A stretch of 64,000 nt of DNA from Trissonchulus latispiculum (lineage: Eukaryota; Nematoda; Enoplea; Enoplida; Ironidae): positions 1-64,000 of the forward strand of contig JASAND010030219.1 in the NCBI GenBank assembly GCA_030248195.1, given 5' to 3'. Made by a program: the position numbers and the translations under genes. This document shows positions 11,632 through 23,244 of this stretch, one piece after another (the stretch's first letter is position 1; every line of letters starts with the position of its first letter). Under the pieces are notes generated by a model. That model worked only from the letters and a program-made list of their open reading frames with translations, searched no databases and was not told the origin of the DNA.

Positions 11632-13980
11632 AAAATGAAAGTCTTCAAAAGTGGTCATGTTTGGTATCAAATGAAAGCCCTTGGCGAGGCGATCAACTTT
11701 TGTCATTATGCCACACCCGAAAAGTGGCTCCATCGTCCTGTGGGCGGGTGCCCCACCCACAGTGGGTCAGCTGTGGCTCAAAAATGAAAGTCTTCAAAAG
11801 TGGTCATGTTTGGTATCAAATGAAAGCCCTTGGCGAGGCGATCAACTTTTGTCATTATGCCACACCCGAAAAGTGGCTCCATCGTCCTGTGGGCGGGTGC
11901 CCCACCCACAGTGGGTCAGCTGTGGCTCAAAAATGAAAGTCTTCAAAAGTGGTCATGTTTGGTATCAAATGAAAGCCCTTGGCGAGGCGATCAACTTTTG
12001 TCATTATGCCACACCCGAAAAGTGGCTCCATCGTCCTGTGGGCGGGTGCCCCACCCACGGTGGGTCCGGTGTGGGTCAAAAATGAAAGTCTTCAAAAGTG
12101 GTCATGTTTGGTATCAAATGAAAGCCCTTGGCAAGGCGATCAACTTTTGTCATTATGCCACACCCGAAAAGTGGCTCCATCGTCCTGTGGGCGGGTGCCC
12201 CACCCACAGTGGGTCAGCTGTGGCTCAAAAATGAAAGTCTTCAAAAGTGGTCATGTTTGGTATCAAATGAAAGCCCTTGGCGAGGCGATCAACTTTTGTC
12301 ATTATGCCACACCCGAAAAGTGGCTCCATCGTCCTGTGGGCGGGTGCCCCACCCACGGTGGGTACGGTGTGGGTCAAAAATGAAAGTCTTCAAAAGTGGT
12401 CATGTTTGGTATCAAATGAAAGCCCTTGGCGAGGCGATCAACTTTTGTCATTATGCCACACCCGAAAAGTGGCTCCATCGTCCTGTGGGCGGGTGCCCCA
12501 CCCACGGTGGGTACGGTGTGGGTCAAAAATGAAAGTCTTCAAAAGTGGTCATGTTTGGTATCAAATGAAAGCCCTTGGCGAGGCGATCAACTTTTGTCAT
12601 TATGCCACACCCGAAAAGTGGCTCCATCGTCCTGTGGGCGGGTGCCCCACCCACAGTGGGTCCGGTGTGTGTCAAAAATGAAAGTCTTCAAAATTGGTCA
12701 TGTTTGGTATCAAATGAAAGCCCTTGGCGAGGCGATCAACTTTTGTCATTATGTAACACCCGAAAAGTGGCTCCATCGTCCTGTGGGCGGGTGCCCCACC
12801 CACGGTGGGTCCGGTGTGGGTTAAAAATGAAAGTCTTCAAAAGTGGTCATGTTTGGTATCAAATGAAAGCCCTTGGCGAGGCGATCAACTTTTGTCATTA
12901 TGCCACCCACAAAAAGTGCCCTCACGGACCTATGGGCGGGTGCCCCACCCACAGTGGGTCCCGTGTGGGTCAAAAATGAAAGTCTTCAAAAGTGGTCAAG
13001 TTTGGTATCAAATGAAAGCCCTTGGCAAGGCGATCAACTTTTGTCATTATGCCACCCACAAAAAGTGCGCTCACGGACCTGTGGGCGGGTGCCCCACCCA
13101 CAGTGGGTCCGGTGTGGGTCAAAAATGAAATTCTTCAAAAGTGGTCAAGTTTGGTATCAAATGAAAGCCCTTGGCGAGGCGGTCAACTTTTGTCATTATA
13201 CCACCTCCAAAAAGTGGCCCCACCGATCTGTCGGCGGGTGCCCCACCCACAGTGGGTCCGGTGTGGGTCAAAAATGAAAGTCTTCAAAAGTGGTCAAGTT
13301 TGGTATCAAATGAAAGCCCTTGGCAAGGCGATCAACTTTTGTCATTATGCCACCCACTAAAAGTGCCCTCACGGACCTGTGGGCGGGTGCCCCACCCACA
13401 GTGGATCCGGTGTGAGTCAAAAATGAAAGTCTTCAAAAGTGGTCAAGTTTGGTATCAAATGAAAGCCCTTGGCAAGGCGATCAACTTTTGTCATTATACC
13501 ACCTCCAAAAAGTGGCCCCACCGATCTGTGGGCGGGTGCCCCACCCACAGTGGGTCCGGTGTGGGTCAAAAATGAAAGTCTTCAAAAGTGGTCAAGTTTG
13601 GTATCAAATGAAAGCCCTTGGCAAGGCGATCAACTTTTGTCATTATGCCACCCACAAAAAGTGCCCTCACGGACCTGTGGGCAGGTGCCCCACCCACAGT
13701 GGTCCGGTGTGGGTCAAAAATGAAAGTCTTCAAAAGTGGTCAAGTTTGGTATCAAATGAAAGCCCTTGGCGAGGCGATCAACTTTTGTCATTATGCAACA
13801 CCCGAAAAGTGGCTCCATCGTCCTGTGGGCGGGTGCCCCACCCACGGTGGGTCCGGTGTGGGTCAAAAATGAAAGTCTTCATAAGTGGTCAAGTTTGGTA
13901 TCAAATGAAAGCCCTTGGCAAGGCGATCAACTTTTGTCATTATAGCACCCACGAAAAGTGGTTCCATCGCTCTGCGGAGA
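11632..13980 (+). repeat. 149-bp tandem repeat (satellite) array, about 16 units
   Basis: Units begin AAAATGAAAGTCTTCAAAAG and recur every 149 bp (11,632; 11,781; 11,930 and so on), with one or two 148-bp units. They are nearly identical. The first eight or so read CATGTTTGG and CCACACCCGAAAAGTGG; most later units read CAAGTTTGG with CCACCCACAAAAAGTG or CCACCTCCAAAAAGTG. The last complete unit reverts to the first type at its 3' half. Each unit holds a 13-bp palindrome, ACCCACAGTGGGT. Because 149 is not a multiple of three and stops are rare, every frame shows overlapping ORFs of about 134 codons. These are by-products, not genes. Confidence 0.95.
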
Positions 13981-14229
13981 GGGTACATTCGTGTGTTGTC
14001 AAGCGTGTAAGTTCAAAAACGCGAAAAATTGTCAACCTCTAAAATGAATGCGGCCAAGATTGTTTCATTATATCTTTAGCTAAAATGAATGTGGCAAAGA
14101 TTGTTTCATTATATATATAGCTGGAGTGGAGGTAACAATACAAAATCCTTCAGGCTTGCTATATATAAGTTAAAACCCACCCATTATGGATGGTATCACA
14201 CTCTGATACAATACCAAAAATGAAATAGG

Positions 14230-14981
14230 ACAAGTAGGAAAAATGCTCCTTGCAGTCGCATGAAAAAGTTAATATGAGCTATGATGGCCAACATTTAAGC
14301 GTGTCAAGGACAAGACTTAAAATGTTTAATATGAGCCAGCATCTAAATATGTAGAGGACAAGATGTAAACGTCTAACATGAGCCGCTACGTTTCTCTTGG
14401 GCTCATATTGACGCAAATGAAATGGCTAATATATTTTGTAGATACAAAGGCTTTCTTCAGATAGTCAAAAGGTTAGGATGGTTTGCATATGCAAGGATGG
14501 TAAGGCTGGATGAAATCTCACTAGGTAAGTATATATCGTCTGTGACAGTTCTAATTTTTATTTCCTTATTCAGGTTTATATTGATTGCTTTTGTTAATAA
14601 TTTATATACATGTACATACGTATAGTGAGATCTGAAGCAGCGTCGTAAAACAAACACATTTTTTGAAGTGAAGTTGAAAAATCTGGCAATTCTGATTTTT
14701 GCTAAACGTATACGCCAGTATTAATATTCAGTCTTTGCTGGCTAGGTTTAATAATGTCTGTTTAGAGGACACGTACCACAGGCGTAACCAAAGTGAGCGT
14801 CAATATGAGCCCAAGAGAAACGTAGCGGCTCATGTTAGACGTTTACATCTTGTCCTCTACATATTTAGATGCTGGCTCATATTAAACATTTTAAGTCTTG
14901 TCCTTGACACGCTTAAATGTTGGCCATCATAGCTCATATTAACTTTTTCATGCGACTGCAAGGAGCATTTTTCCTACTTGT
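14230..14981. mobile_element. Foldback/MITE element with 185-bp terminal inverted repeats
   Basis: The left arm 14,230-14,414 and right arm 14,797-14,981 are near-perfect inverted copies starting ACAAGTAGGAAAAATGCTCC. Within each arm the phrase AATATGAGC(C/T) repeats at roughly 50-60 bp spacing with AGGACAAGA, so the arm itself is built of short tandem units. The 380-bp centre has no convincing ORF. I could not define a target-site duplication. Confidence 0.85.
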
Positions 14982-15100
14982 ATATATCTGAATTTAGTCT
15001 TTAGCGTTCTGGGTTAAACTGTTTCTTACTTTCAGTTTTTACTCCCACTCTTCTACTTTATCATTCTGATTGTGTTTACGTTTCTAATATACTATTGTAG

Positions 15101-15370
15101 ACAGTGGACGGACAGGAGTTTGTACCGTACAAGGACTTTTGTCTATTGAAAACTTCCATTGAAAGCTGCAATGTCAAAAAACAGTTGCCGCTTTTGTTAA
15201 GTAGATTCCTTCTTGATAAGCAGTTTTGCTTCTTGTGCTTTAAAGTTAACGGCTTTATTTACCAATTTCTTTGTGTGCGTGAAGTTGACTTGACACAGCG
15301 CACAACCAAGAGTTGTCCATTTTCAAGCGTAGAGTGTACGATGATTTTGATTAACTTTGATTGTTTTTAA
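15101..15370 (+). CDS. Possible terminal exon, unassigned
   Basis: After a T-rich tract and AG at 15,099-15,100, an open frame reads VDGQEFVPYKDFCLLKTS and continues to a stop at 15,368-15,370. It could be a distal alternative last exon of the FRMD4-like gene, which would need a weak donor near 10,720, or it could be chance. No domain is recognised and the C-terminal half reads like translated intron. Confidence 0.22.
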   Translation, partial: TVDGQEFVPYKDFCLLKTSIESCNVKKQLPLLLSRFLLDKQFCFLCFKVNGFIYQFLCVREVDLTQRTTKSCPFSSVECTMILINFDCF

Positions 15371-15741
15371 GTTTTTCTTTCAGCCAGTTTTCTATTAGTT
15401 CACAAACCAATTCTTCTTTTCTGAATTTTTCAAGTAGAATCAAATTCTTTAGTTCTGATTTTTGTTTTCAGTGAAATCTCGCATGGACAGCCATCTTCGC
15501 TTTTCAGAATTTTTTAGAATGGAGTTCAGTTTATCTGCCAAATTTTGTCGATTTTAACAATACTTCCAATATTTCAGAAATGAGCTACAGAATTTAGATT
15601 TTCTAAGGCCGATCTGCTTCTACATAGCCCAACTTTTTGAAGGTTACCTCTACAAATTAATAGTGATTACTAGATGGTAATTTCAGCGTCCTTATTTACG
15701 GTACAGATGTCTGTCTTTATCATAGTGCTTACACTTACCGT

Positions 15742-16551
15742 GGACTGCACCAAGACAGAATAACACAGGAATGAGAATAACTCCAGAATTGCAAAGGACT
15801 ATCTCTTATTCTGATGCTATTCCACAGCACCAAACTAAAGCTTGCTAATCTCGAGCTTAGCGCAGGACTAAATTAGCTAAATTTATTCTTGAGTTATTCC
15901 GTGCTCGGACCAGGTTTAGCTCTAGAATAACGTCGTTTTGCATTGCTTATCGGAGTATTGTATAAATTATAGCAGCGTTTCCAATGCAGACACGCTAAAA
16001 TTTGGGTGAGTCTTGTACGCATTTGAAACATTTGAGCAAATAATGGCGAATTTCAGAAAAATTGCAAATTTTAAACCTTTTAAAATGCAAGCTGTTATTT
16101 TAATTAACTCCTGTCTATGGTGAAAAATAAAATTTGGAAACCATTGAGGGAAGAAGAGAGGGAGAAATTTTCATTTCAAATTGAACACACAAATTTGCTG
16201 TTATAAATTTGTAATCTGCATTAGAAAGAAATATAGCTCAGGAATAGCGGTAATCTGCATTAGAAAAAATATAGCTCAGGAATTGCAGGACCATAACCTT
16301 ATTCTCCAGCTATTCCACTGCTGTTCTTTCACATTTATGAATGAAGTTGTGGATTTTTATTGGCCAACTTCAGCTGCGCGTGATAACCTGCGGCATCAAA
16401 GTTATACCTCTGTTATTCTCACGGTTATTTTCCAGCAAACTCCGAGTTGTGCAGCGAAAGAATCGGTCCAGAATAGCAGAAGAATAGCTCAAGAATAACT
16501 ATAGCTGAGCTATTCTCCTACTAGTCTTAAACTCTAACTTTGGTGCAGTCC
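15742..16551. mobile_element. Short TIR element (GGACTGCACCAA ends)
   Basis: GGACTGCACCAA at 15,742-15,753 and TTGGTGCAGTCC at 16,540-16,551 form perfect 12-bp inverted termini about 810 bp apart. GAATAACTC/GAATAGCTC-type motifs recur inside. A direct duplication of about 35 bp containing CTGCATTAGAAA and ATATAGCTCAGGAAT lies near 16,211 and 16,250. There is no transposase. Confidence 0.55.
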
Positions 16552-17038
16552 CCCCCCCTTAGTGTTATATTATCTTCCTCAGTTATCGCAGCAATTAAGT
16601 TAATGGTCACTTTTGTACGTACATTTTTTGTTTCTTTGTATTTTATATGTATTCCCTTATGCCAAAGTAAAGTCGGGCTTTTGTGTTATATAAATTAGGT
16701 CAGTAGGTCATAACGGCGCTACCTTATGTGGATAATACAGAGCTGGTTAGGTTAGCTGTTCAGAAGCTGTCGATTTGGGCTTTTGCCTGTAGGTTCAAAT
16801 TATGAGATAAACTTGTAACTCGTTTATGGGTTAATTGGATAAAAATGTTATCCTCACCTAGGGTAAACTATCAAACTGCAATGCATTTTATTCCCCAAGA
16901 CAGTGCCTAAAACTTAGCTTTCTTCGAAATTCGAATTCCAACTCGAGTAATTTTGTTTTTAGTTCCGTAACGAAAAGGATTGATATAGCCCCTAGCTTTC
17001 GTCTCGAAAATTGCACTCCATCGTGAACCGGGCTTTAT

Positions 17039-17769
17039 GGTGGTGATTCCTTTTGGGCACATATTGTTGGTGGGCGGCGTAAATCCGGATGAAATTTGAG
17101 GAAACTTTAAGAAATACGTTCTTTTAGCGTTCTAACACCTTCCGCGCAATCCCGATTCAAAAATACGAGATTTGCGGTCAGCGCGGTTTTTCCAAATTTC
17201 TGAAAGTTTGGCAGCAGCTATACAGTTATGAATATATTCATTCGAAAGATCACATTGAGCTTCATATTTTTGCTTTTTAAAGCAACGTTCTAGCTTTTCT
17301 CTACCGTGAGATATAGCCGATTTTCTTGTTTTGGCGTCCATAATTTGCCATTTTTGCAGAAATCAAATAATCCATTTCTTGAACTGTGCAAGCCGTAACA
17401 TCAAACTAAGGGCGTCGATTTGAAGGTCTCATAGGGGGAAATTATCCGATGCATGATCGTCTTCCAACAGCTATCCCGTAGGCTGCTATCATAAAAACGA
17501 TTTTTTAGTTGCCCCGATTACTGCTTTCTAGCTAAAGTACATAGCCGATGTCTCGCGAAAAAATTTACTTGAGTCTGCAAAAAATTGGAAAAATTAAACT
17601 TCTTCTAAAATGTGTTAAAAACATTTTGGAAAAGCAACATTAGTTTCATGGTATGCATTAAAAAGAAAAAATGTCCAGCTGCATTTTGATATAAAAACGG
17701 CTTCTTAACTCTAAGTAATGAATGAGTAATAATGGTGCAAACTTTATGTGACCAAAGGGAATCACCACC
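17039..17769. mobile_element. Short TIR element (GGTGGTGATTCC ends)
   Basis: The left terminus GGTGGTGATTCCTTTTGG and the right terminus (reverse complement GGTGGTGATTCCCTTTGG) match over about 25 bp with three mismatches. The length is 731 bp. A 69-codon antisense ORF inside shows no recognisable domain. The flanks are TTAT on the left and TTAA on the right, too ambiguous to call a target duplication. Confidence 0.65.
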
Positions 17770-19302
17770 TTAAACGTTTTTACATTTTGCCTTTCGGAAA
17801 TATATACCGACGGCTATAGCTAATCTGAGAATAGTTACAAACTTTGAAAGTTCGCAACGGTTGAGTTGAGTTGACCTTTGAAATCTTGTTGAACCCCACT
17901 CAGTCTTGAATTCTTTCATGAAAATGATCGAGTTAAGCAACTCGTTTAACTCCGCTCAACTCTTGCGAATACGCCCTTTTGCATTGACTATACCATCACG
18001 CTAGTGGACTAGGCGTTTAATCATTACTATTCCGGGAACGCACTGAAATTGACAGTTATTGCTCTTTTAAAAATGTTAAGAAGGCGATCTTTGTTACCGG
18101 GTTATACCATAGCTTAGTAAGAATTTAGAAAAAAGATTTAAGTAAGTATGTTGATTCATAAAGCTAACAATCTGCTGAAATGGTTCTTGTTGTGGCTGTG
18201 GGGCCAGTCATTTAATCATCCTGTTGTATCAGTATGTCATGTACACTTTTTTTAGTAAAATCTAAGATTAGAAATCTTGTTTACCCTGGTTTGTTAAGTT
18301 TCATTTTTAACAATTAAAAGCTGCTGCAAATCTATGTGGACGGAACGGAACGGAGGTTAAAACGAAAACTAGGTCTTGTCAAATTTACCCCTCCCCGCCC
18401 CCGTTGATTAAAATGCTTAAAACTTGAGAAGTCTAGCTAAATCTTGGTATATATACATACATATATGCACACATCGCTGCACTGAGTTCAAATATCGCAA
18501 AATTTGTCGATTTTTGCAGGGACAGAAGGTACTTTCTAATCCTGTGCTGTTGGTTAGTTAGGAGTGGTTTCCAGTTAACAGCTGTTTTACTCCTAATATG
18601 TATTTCCACTACTTTCTGTTATTTAACTAATTGTCATTCCACTAAAACTGTTGCTGTCAACAAACCCAGTAGGTAGGTAGATAGTCCTATCAACAGAAAT
18701 CCAGTAATGCTCCTGTCACTAGGTGATAAGTTAGTCCAACGAAAGCTGGATTCTGGTCTCGCTTCTCTGATGAACGCCTTTTCTTCTATAACTTAGTTCG
18801 TGTTAATTGTCCTGGGTAACCAGACCAGAGTGCACGGTCCCGGAATTTAACGACTATTTCCGTATAGCAACTGCACACTCAAGGCAATAAAGTTCTTGTA
18901 GTTTAAGCAGAAATGCTCCTATGCGAGGTGTAGCCCTTTGTATACTGTTAATTTTAGTTCTACCAGGGATCCAGTTAAGCCTAATTCAAAGAAACCGTAA
19001 AGGTTTTTTGACCACAAAGTGAAAAACAGTGTTTCTATGTTTACAAGCACCTGCGTTCCTATACTTTGCGATAGCCTTAATCTCGTTAAAGTGCATATCA
19101 CTAGAACTACGAAGTAGTAAAACAAGGCAAATCGGAGAAGTTCGAAAAAAAAGATCCAATGGAGGATAACCCTTAAATTAAAGAGTTTGTCTCTGAAGTC
19201 TGAAGTCTAATATAGTATATGTTTTAGATATCGTTGGGAGACAACGGCTGTTTATAAATTTGATTTTGCCGACCTCGATATAATTTATTATTATATGTCA
19301 CA
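17770..19302. other. Intergenic, no gene seen
   Basis: AT-rich sequence without a supported ORF, RNA gene or pairable transposon ends. A short GGAACGGAAC run lies near 18,340. The last part upstream of 19,303 presumably holds the Pmp3-family promoter; an AT-rich TATAATTTATTATTATA stretch lies at about 19,279-19,296. Confidence 0.6.
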
Positions 19303-19941
19303 ATGCCACAGCTTAATGGTCGCGAAGTATCGATTTTAGCAATTATTTGTGCAATATTGCTACCTGTAAGTTTGAAAAATGTAATGTATTTATTTCAATG
19401 TATTGTTTCATGGTAGACAAGACCAGGCCCAAGCAAACAGACATCTCTTACGTAACACAAAAATGTCCAATGTTCAATCTTGGGTTGCATTCCCTTTTAA
19501 GCTTGTTTTTATAATTTTCTGGAACTTTCCCTGATAGTAGATGGACAGTGGACACACCTTTGCGGCATCTTTTTGTTCAGAACTTCCGTTTTGAGGACCA
19601 TTCGTATTCCGAACGGTGAGGACCTAATCGTGCAATATAATAGCGGCTATCTGGTAACTTTAGATTAAACCAGTCTAAATAATAAACTAATTTCGCTGTC
19701 CAGGATGTATTCACACGGTAGGACGCTCTAGAGTAGAAAAAGAAATATTCCCGTTTTGCTGCATTCTAAATTAAATATAATTATTCCATGTATTCTAAAA
19801 TTGTGCTTTCAGCCTGTAGGAATCTGCGTTCATCGAGGTGGCTGTATCTTTGATTTGGATGTCATTATTTGCCTTATTGTCAGCTTTTTCTTTTGGTTAC
19901 CGGGAATCCTATATGCCTTTTATGTTATTTGTATAAAATAA
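19303..19941 (+). CDS. Pmp3/UPF0057-family small hydrophobic membrane protein
   Basis: Two exons, 19,303-19,365 (ATG, 21 codons, donor GTAAGT) and 19,813-19,941 (acceptor TTTCAG, stop TAA), join in phase 0 to a 63-residue protein. It has two hydrophobic helices (ILAIICAILLPPVGICV and VIICLIVSFFFWLPGIL) around a short Gly/Cys loop, and ends PGILYAFYVICIK. Pmp3 proteins share the first helix with an LPP motif and the second ending PG-I-HA-YV. In yeast, plants and nematodes they sit in the plasma membrane and affect membrane potential and salt or cold tolerance. The role here is inferred from family. AATAAA overlaps the stop and may be the poly(A) signal. The split into 21- and 42-codon exons makes it easy to miss. 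Confidence 0.85.
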
Positions 19942-20112
19942 ATGAGAAATCCCTAAGCAATATCTGATAAAGAAGAATCTTATTGGTGATATGTAACCGT
20001 AATTTTTTGTATTGTTCCGCATTATGTAGTTGATGTTGTGTGTGTGCAATTTCGATTATAAATACACATTTATAGCTTACAGTGCCGCCACAGAATAGAG
20101 ATATAGGTACAC

Positions 20113-22025
20113 TTTGACTATGTTTCGGGCCTGGATCAGGAATCAGCATTCGAAATTCGAAATGTTCGAAAAGCATTCGAAATGTTCCGACCCACAGTTT
20201 TTCGGGCACATCCCAAAACTGAGCCAGACCTGGGCCTGATCTATTTGTATAAATAGCCAAATTTAACTGAAAAGCTTGAAAACAAATGCAAGTGTTTCAC
20301 TGCAATTGAAACTGTAAACACTACCAAGAATACTACACAGTCTCTCTGACACTGCATTTGCTAAAAAATAGAATGCATATGTCTGTCGTTTTTAACTCCG
20401 CGGTAATGGAACCGAGTTGCCTACCGTTGACCTCTGACCCGACTATGGCGACCCGATTTTCCAGAAAATGCTACAAACTCTTCGAAAAAAACTTGCTCTG
20501 TCAGTTCGAAAAACGTTAATTAAGACAAAAAATTTTACATAGAAGGATGGAAGAATAAGATTATATTCTTATCGACTAGTTTTTAAAATTTGAAAATTAA
20601 AGCAAAAATTATTGGAATACTGGACCGAAGCTCTAAACAAGGTGAACGGTCCCGAAGTAATCCCAACTAGAGTTGGGACCGGTTCCAATTTTTAAAACCG
20701 GTTCCGGTTCTAGAGTACCGGTTCCGGTTCCGGTTCCGGTTCTAGCTTCCGGCTCCCGGTTCCAAGTACAAAATTCGTAGTTACATTTTAACATTATTTA
20801 ACATTGGATGCAGGTTCCCAGCAAGGGTTATACAATCAAAATTATAAAGCAATATTGCAAAACAATTGGAATAGGTAATGCGATAATAACCAACTGGGTT
20901 AAACTTTTTTGTTTACTTTGAATTTTAAACTTTTTGCCTTACTTTGAGTTTGCTCCATTACAAATGCTGTTACTATATGCACAACATACGTTAAAACTTG
21001 TAAAAAAATTAAAACTTTAGTATGGTCGAGCAAATTGTTTCGAGAATTAACGGTGAGATTCTACTGTGCATCTACATGCAGACAGCGCCTTCTGAACAGA
21101 ATCTTGTAAACTGCACAACGTTTCAGTAAAACGTGCTGAGAATTGAGATATACTGGAGCTTGTGTCTCTAAAGAAGCAAATAGTTTCTAAACAATTTAAA
21201 TGCATTTAAAATATTTAAAAGCTGAAAGCCAAATTGGAAAGAAGAACATATATATTAAAGCTATATTTAACGGAGAAATGTACAGTCGCTTGATTAAATA
21301 AAATAGCTAACAGATTACTTCTACAGGCTGTTCATTACTTCAGACGCCGATAGCTTAAAAATGAGAAAATAAGTACTCAACTTTCGAAGTTTTCTACTCC
21401 TGTAAAATTTACTACTTTTTTAAAAATATTGCTTCAGTCTTGTGCTGACAACACCACCTTCCATTTACCAATTTTTTGAGAAGATATACTCAATTTCTGA
21501 CTACATCCCATCGAGCTCTCATCTTTTCTATGAGGTTAATATTCAGATATGTAAGCTGGTTAAAGTTTTCATTCGGGGCCCGTATCGGTCACGTCTGAAC
21601 GAAAGTGCCCGTCTTTCATCAATTACAATTGGAATTTTACAACAGAAAATTTCAAAAATTCGTTAAAATTAATTTAGAGACATTTTCACAACTGCATTTT
21701 GGTAAACACACAAAATTACTTAACAAAATTTAAAAAATCAGAAGCATGAAAACAAAAAATTACGAAATTCCAGAATAAAGGAAGTTGAATTTTTCCCTTG
21801 CAATACATGTTCCTAATTTTTCAAGTATGTTTAACATTTAATTTTTGTCTTAACTCAGACGGGATAATGTCACTAATGTTGAGTCAAAGAAATATTTGAA
21901 ATTTCTCTTAATTCTATGCCTCGGCTTCAGCGAAAGCTGAAACGTGCCTCGATCACCTGAAAAGGGGAAGCGGGGAGTTTGTGTCACCTTCAGTGGAAGC
22001 TGAAGCTGTCGTTTCCAGTTTAGGT
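20113..22025. repeat. Duplicated flank X, left copy (matches about 55,373-57,305)
   Basis: From TGACTATG onward this stretch is a near-identical direct copy of about 55,373-57,305: same order, few substitutions and small indels. It includes the CATTCGAAATTCGAAATGTTCG palindromic patch and the 5' part of a hAT element. Similarity stops at about 22,025 (GTTTCCAGTTTAGG). It resumes only beyond the Polinton, at about 36,967. Confidence 0.9.
20668..22025. mobile_element. hAT element, left copy, 3' end missing
   Basis: Begins TAGAGTTGGGACCGGTTCC, followed by GGTTCC hexamer repeats, as in the complete copy at 55,925-57,466. The right TIR is absent: sequence between about 22,025 and the Polinton is unrelated or degraded. 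The truncation is therefore later than the segmental duplication. Confidence 0.8.
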
Positions 22026-22139
22026 TTAAATTTTTTTTATGGATTTAGTTCAGTTTAGTGCCAATAATTGTACCTTCATTTCACGGTTAGGTTGAAATTC
22101 TTAATTATTATCATAGTCTCATCCTACATATTTCGCCTT

Positions 22140-22413
22140 AGGTGTAAATTTGTTTGTTTGTAAAAAGTTTTAGTTTTTTTGAGAGTGGGAAAAAAATAAA
22201 GGGAGGAATTTTTAAAAATAAAAAAAAAATGAGTTTTAAAGGGGGAATCGTGGGGGTAAGGTGGGGGAGTGGGGGCAAGGTGTGTTTTTTTTCGATCATT
22301 AGGGAGGGGGGTTATTTTTTGTGGAAGGAAATTTAATAGTGAGAGGGTGGGAATGGAAAGGGGGAGAAAAAATATTTTATTTTTTGTTGATAGGGAAAGG
22401 GGGGGGGGAGAGG
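22140..22413. other. Homopolymer-rich tract next to the Polinton, suspected poor consensus
   Basis: Runs of G, A and T dominate (for example AAAGG followed by ten or more G near 22,398). The tract has no counterpart in the other ILF2 copy and ends abruptly at the Polinton terminus. The expected 6-bp target duplication (right flank TGCTCG) cannot be recognised here. It resembles the smoothed tract at 43,910-45,060. Confidence 0.5.
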
Positions 22414-22505
22414 AGTAGTATAAAAATGACAGTTCTGGAACAGAGGCGCAGGAGGCGCTTGAGGTAGATCCTACGCTACTAGTTTGTGGCGCTTGCGTTA
22501 CATAT
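22414..22505. repeat. Polinton left terminal inverted repeat
   Basis: The first 39 bp match the right end almost exactly. After that it carries an extra CAGGAGGCGC insertion and diverged ACTAGTTTGTGGCGCTTG blocks that also occur in the right arm. Confidence 0.8.
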
Positions 22506-22613
22506 CGTTAACTTGTATTTATAATCTAACCGGTTTAAACCGGTTTCTATGACTCATCTTAACCTACTTTCTTAACTATAAATACAACACTCAACATTGG
22601 TAAGTTTTCAGTC

Positions 22614-23075
22614 ATGACTACTGCATTCATTGCTGTTGCTTGCATCGGTGTTCCGAAACTTGGAGATATTCCCTTGGAGGTTACGGTTCTGATTAAACAA
22701 TACAAATCCCATCAGCTGGATATACATCATTTGTTTATCCGAGCTCCCTACGATCTGAAGAAACTAACAGCAAATCAACAGGAGTCAATCCACTATGTCA
22801 CCAGGCGATCATGTTTCGACTGGGATTGCAGTCCTCATCTACGAACCTGGGATCAAGCAATGGACCTCATCTCCAATATCTTGAAGGAAACTAATGTTGA
22901 CAAGGTTATAACCAAAGGTATTTCCCAGTGGAACCTAATTCGATCTGGGTTGATGGAAAGGGGAAACTTTGTCAGGGTAATTGAGGCTGGTACCTTGGGG
23001 GTTCCCAGCTACATGCTATTGAGTGATGACGAAGGCAATGGTTGCTCCGGACCACATGCTAAGAGATGGAGCTAA
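22614..23075 (+). CDS. Polinton left-arm protein, unnamed transposon-associated family, frameshifted C-terminus
   Basis: 153 codons from ATG with TATAAATA 30 nt upstream (22,577-22,584). The pattern FIRAPYDLKKLT, a Trp/Asp pair near residue 67, ITKG and GVPSYMLL is one I associate with a protein common in animal Polintons and some other DNA transposons. That family usually ends in a Cys/His zinc-like motif followed by a Cys-Ala-Arg-rich helix. I know no proven function; a nuclease-like fold is a guess. The annotated frame stops early. The typical final motif (YCSAHRAHQLL) is present just downstream, at about 23,072-23,131, in another frame, so a one-base indel lies near 23,060-23,070. The gene stands alone on the left arm, facing the convergent polymerase. 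Confidence 0.6.
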   Translation: MTTAFIAVACIGVPKLGDIPLEVTVLIKQYKSHQLDIHHLFIRAPYDLKKLTANQQESIHYVTRRSCFDWDCSPHLRTWDQAMDLISNILKETNVDKVITKGISQWNLIRSGLMERGNFVRVIEAGTLGVPSYMLLSDDEGNGCSGPHAKRWS

Positions 23076-23244
23076 ATACTGCTCAGCTCACCGAGCTCAT
23101 CAACTGCTACACTCAATCCTGAATGAAGAATAAGACAGTGAATAACAGTTACTGATTATGCTTGCTATTGTATATACTATGATTGTTGTATTTATTCAAT
23201 AAATAAGGCAAAGTCGTTGGTGTTTCTTTATTTACATGAACAAA

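Noticed and set aside
11632..13980. CRISPR-like regular array
   Set aside because: Units are 149 bp and contiguous, with no unique spacers, in an animal genome.
11517..14042. A ladder of overlapping ORFs of about 134 codons (MARRSTFVIMP...)
   Set aside because: They arise because the 149-bp satellite has few stops and shifts frame each unit; they are not separate genes.
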